Source: Dolomedes plantarius
Taxonomy: Eukaryota > Arthropoda > Arachnida > Araneae > Dolomedidae
DNA: 64,000 bases
NCBI GenBank assembly: GCA_907164885.2
Contig: OU015496.1
Location: 131,585,875-131,649,874, forward strand
Direction: 5' to 3'
In this document: positions 61,138-64,000 of the stretch, piece by piece
Position numbering within the stretch: the stretch's first letter is position 1
Layout: each line of letters starts with the position of its first letter
Translations under genes and position numbers: made by a program
The notes under the pieces: generated by a model
Told to the model about the DNA's origin: nothing
Seen by the model: the letters and a program-made list of their open reading frames with translations, nothing else
Databases searched by the model: none

Positions 61138-62551
61138 CACTTTATAACAAAAAAAATCGAAGTACCAAGTAGACGTTGTCCGATTATAAGGAAAATTCAA
61201 ATGCAAAGATGTTTCGACTATACATACAAATGATAAAAATTTGGTGTCTAAAGAAGGAATAGCGGGAGCTCTAGCGCACCAGAACTGTTCATCCAGCAGG
61301 TGTATATAAGGAGCGATTCTCGACCTGACGTTTAAAATTTCTGTTGCATTTCGCCTGTGAATATCTTACGTCAACGATGCCTCTCCGAAGAATTGGTGCT
61401 CATTACGAGCATATTTCAGAGTTTGATAGAGGTCGTGTCATTGGATTTAAAGATGGTGGTTGGGCAAATCGAAGAGTCACTCGACATCTTGATCAAAGCG
61501 ATGCAATGATCATACGACTCTGGCAAGAGTGGGTCAACAAGGGTACATTTAAGCGTCAGGACGGCAGTGGTCTATCACGGACCACGCCAGAACGGAAAGA
61601 CACAGCAATTATGAGATTAGAGGTCGCGGAACCGGATTCGTCCTTTTCAACAATGCGACATGTGACCAGCGCACTAGTGTCCAACATAACTGCTGACAGA
61701 GGACTAAGACAGCGGAATCTACGCTTCCACGGAATGTTACTCTCTTATCCCTCACGCCTGTACACCGTCAAGTCCGATTACAGTTGTGCTTAACTCGATG
61801 AAATTATAACTGCGCTGACTGGGGACGCATATACTTCAGTGATGAGTCCCGTTCCCAACTGTGTCCTGGCGAGCACCGAAGGCGTATCTGGATACATCTA
61901 GGACATCGTGGGAACCCTACTCTTACTACAACAGGGCGTTTTGGTCTGGAGTGATATTTCCTTTGGTAGCCGGACACCTTTGGTAGTTATTAGTGAGAGA
62001 CTTACAGCAGAGATGTATGTAGAGGACAATCTTCGACCAATTTTGTTGTAGTTCTCCTTGTGCCACCTCGGACATACTTTCAAACAACATCATTCCCGTC
62101 AGCATACAGAACGTGTCGCTATGAATTCTTTTCAAGCATGCCGAACACTTCCTCGGCAAGCTAGGTTAACTGATTTCTCTCCCATGGAGCACATTTGGGG
62201 TGTGAAGGGAAGACGATTTCAAGTATCCCGAAATGTTGCCGATTTAGCACGACAGTTGGAGCCAATTTGGCAAAAAATCCAGCAGGACACTATTCGGAAA
62301 ATAATTCAGTGTATGCCTCACCGGGTGACGACTTGCATCTCGGCCAGAGATGGACCAACGCCATATTGACTTCCTCAATTTGTAACGATAAGACTCTAGA
62401 AAAAATCATTCAATTATTCTGAATTTCAATCTGAATTGTTCATTTTTAATTTTTTTTCTTTGGGGGGGGGGGGATCATGTTTTCGACATCCACCAATTTT
62501 TGTAGTAGTCGGACAACTTCTTCTTACATTGCGTCGATTTTTTATAGAGTG
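61138..62551 (+). mobile_element. Tc1-like transposon (DD32E spacing), older
   Basis: The left end is CACTTTATAACAAAAAAAAT and the right, read inward, is CACTCTATAAAAAATCGACG. Both contain GTTGTCCGA about 40 bases in. TA flanks both ends. It is 1414 bp, equal in length to the element at 38199-39612. It is more degraded than that one. Confidence 0.8.
61377..62369 (+). pseudogene. Tc1 transposase, broken
   Basis: The start MPLRRIGAHYEHISEFDRGR at 61377 resembles the transposase at 38355-39380 (MPLRRVRRQY). The frame is open through the helix-turn-helix (SDAMIIRLWQEW) and linker to 61793. The middle part is disrupted, though YFSDESRSQL (first Asp) is readable near 61840. The last frame (62058-62369) has HSRQHTERVAMNSF where the second Asp should be, now His (HHS), and PMEHIWGVKG with the Glu 32 residues later. 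The C-terminus is QCMPHRVTTCISARDGP. It is inactive. Confidence 0.8.
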
Positions 62552-62925
62552 TATATTATTTATGCTATAAGACAGACGGCAAAGGTCTGCATAGTTAAAA
62601 AGTTGCTCAATATGTATTGAGTTTAAATATTTATCTACCTATGATAACATTTTAACAAAATATATATAATAACATTGTAATGTGTAATATATAAAATCTT
62701 CATATGGTATCAAATTTTAATATTCAGAATACATGTCTCAAAAATTGAGATTCGATGATTTAAGTTATAAGAAAGACAATAAAAGTTAATGTATTTAAAA
62801 AACTTATAGTTGTATATTAATAGTTTTATACAATAGATGTTTAAATATGTTTCTTTAAATAACATTTTAACGAGAATGTAATCATAAAATAATATAATAA
62901 AAAAGTAATGTCTAATCTATAACTA
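62552..62925. other. AT-rich spacer, no gene seen
   Basis: Very AT-rich, with no ORFs or repeats recognised. Confidence 0.5.
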
Positions 62926-64000
62926 CACTATACACCAATAAGTATTCGGTCACCTGTGATAGAAAAGAAAAAATATTCCAATTCAATAGTCAGTAGAGCC
63001 TCCACGGGAGGCAATTACAGCCTCAACCCTCCGGGCATGCTTTCCACCTTGTAGTCTTGTAGTCTAGGCGGGCATGCTTTCCACCTGTAGGCCTTGTAGT
63101 CTAGGCGGCTAGTGGTATTTTCTTCCACTCTGCTTGGAGAAGACATGTATATCCCTTCACCGACTTTGGAAGGTTATTGCAGCCCTTAATTTGGCGATGC
63201 AACTCCTCAAAGATGTTCTCGATAGGGTTCAGGTTTGGGCTCCGGGAATGCCAGTCCATTCGGTTAACCCCTTTGCCATCATACCAATCCATGGCGGACC
63301 TCGAAACATTACAGCTGGCGTTGTCGTCCTGGAAGTAACATCGGTCCAATCCGAAAAACTGCCACAACGTAGGAAGCACACTGCCAAACAAAATAGTGCA
63401 GTATGCATCGGCTTTCAATTTACCATAAACTGGAACCAGAGGGTCGCAATCCATACCAGGAGAAACACCCCCAGACCATAATTCCACCTCCACTGGACTT
63501 TACTGTGGGTATAATGCATTCTGGTAGGTGGCGTTCTCAAGGCAGACCCCAGACCGTGACCTTCCCTTCCGAACAGTAGAGGGTAAACTTTGATTTGTCG
63601 CTCCACAGGACCCGTTTCCACTTATCTACGGTCCACTTTCGATGTGCTTTGCAACACATTAACCAAGCAGCGCGAATGAACTTTGAGATAAAAGACTTAT
63701 AGGCGGCAGCACGACCATGGAAACCAAGCAGATGTACTTCCTTACGGATGGTATTGATCGAAACAACACTCCTGGATGCCTGTTGAAACACCTGGAGTAT
63801 GTGGGCCATCGGTTGGGTGCAGTTCTTCCAAAATTCTCTGGACAGCAACCGTCGATCTCTATCTTCTAGTTTCGTGGGTCTGCCGACGCAGGGCACATTC
63901 CGACAGTCACTGCTCAGTTTCCACTTTTGAATCACATAGGCCACTCTCGATTTTGGTTAATTCAGCTCATTAGATATGTTCCTTAAGGATCGGCCATTTT
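62926..64000 (-). mobile_element. Tc1-like transposon, cut by the window end
   Basis: The left TIR is CACTATACACCAATAAGTAT. The right end lies beyond 64000. A minus-strand transposase fills the rest. Flanking TA is at 62924-62925. GC content is higher than in the flank. Confidence 0.8.
63101..63944 (-). pseudogene. Tc1 transposase (DD34E), partial at the window edge
   Basis: The frame 63944-63537 contains AYVIQKWKLSS, a GRPTK-type linker (VGRPTKLEDR) and the first acidic region VLWSDKSKFTL, where the usual DES is DKS. After a frameshift, frame 63493-63101 has the second Asp in CYFQDDNASCNVSRSA (His replaced by Asn) and the Glu in SPNLNPIENIFEEL, 34 residues after it. The C-terminal tail LLQAEWKKIP follows. 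The N-terminal start is outside the window. DKS and CNV suggest inactivity. Confidence 0.75.

Overview
This window reads as repeat-dense, AT-rich intergenic DNA from an animal nuclear genome. An arthropod is most likely, and an arachnid or other chelicerate is my best guess from the mix of Tc1, DD41D mariner and DUF4817-type elements. That placement is inference. I found no intact host gene. Every coding stretch I can name belongs to a transposable element (TE), and nearly all carry stops or frameshifts, so the window is a record of successive insertions.

Layout. 0-4.3 kb: two opposed copies of a DD41D (rosa-like) mariner and a Tigger-type MITE. 5.2-12.9 kb: a TTAA-flanked MITE, two tRNA-derived SINEs and degenerate tandem arrays. 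12.97-18.07 kb: four DNA transposons in a row (Tigger, Tc1, Tigger-like, Tc1) separated only by (AT)n. 20.5-24.4 kb: a third rosa-like copy, a TTAA MITE and a DUF4817-type mariner. 22.4-38.2 kb, and inverted at 47.4-50.6 kb: a diverged non-coding repeat of about 1 kb, interrupted by a 5'-truncated LINE (26.84-32.98 kb). That LINE is itself split by a 3.2-kb DNA transposon with TIRs of about 350 bp that I cannot place in a named superfamily. 35.8-39.6 kb: a foldback hairpin and two Tc1 elements. 40-45.4 kb: a SINE, a Tigger remnant and a nearly intact long-TIR mariner. 46.9-50 kb: a pogo-type MITE and a Tc1 carrying a foreign insert. 51.8-59.9 kb: piggyBac pieces, Ty3/Gypsy gag-protease, a BEL/Pao integrase and a Copia RT-RNase H with its 3' LTR. 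61.1-64 kb: two more Tc1 elements, the last cut off by the window edge.

Relationships. Most TA-targeting elements sit in (AT)n microsatellites. The SINE near 6.3 kb ends like the LINE at 32.9 kb, which suggests this LINE lineage supplies its retrotransposition machinery. The element reading frames do not form a pathway or operon. The most interesting signals are the unclassified long-TIR transposon with its 8-9 bp target duplication, the SINE-LINE pair, the DD32E spacing shared by two Tc1 elements, and a tRNA-Ser-like segment with a CTA anticodon upstream of a Gypsy gag.
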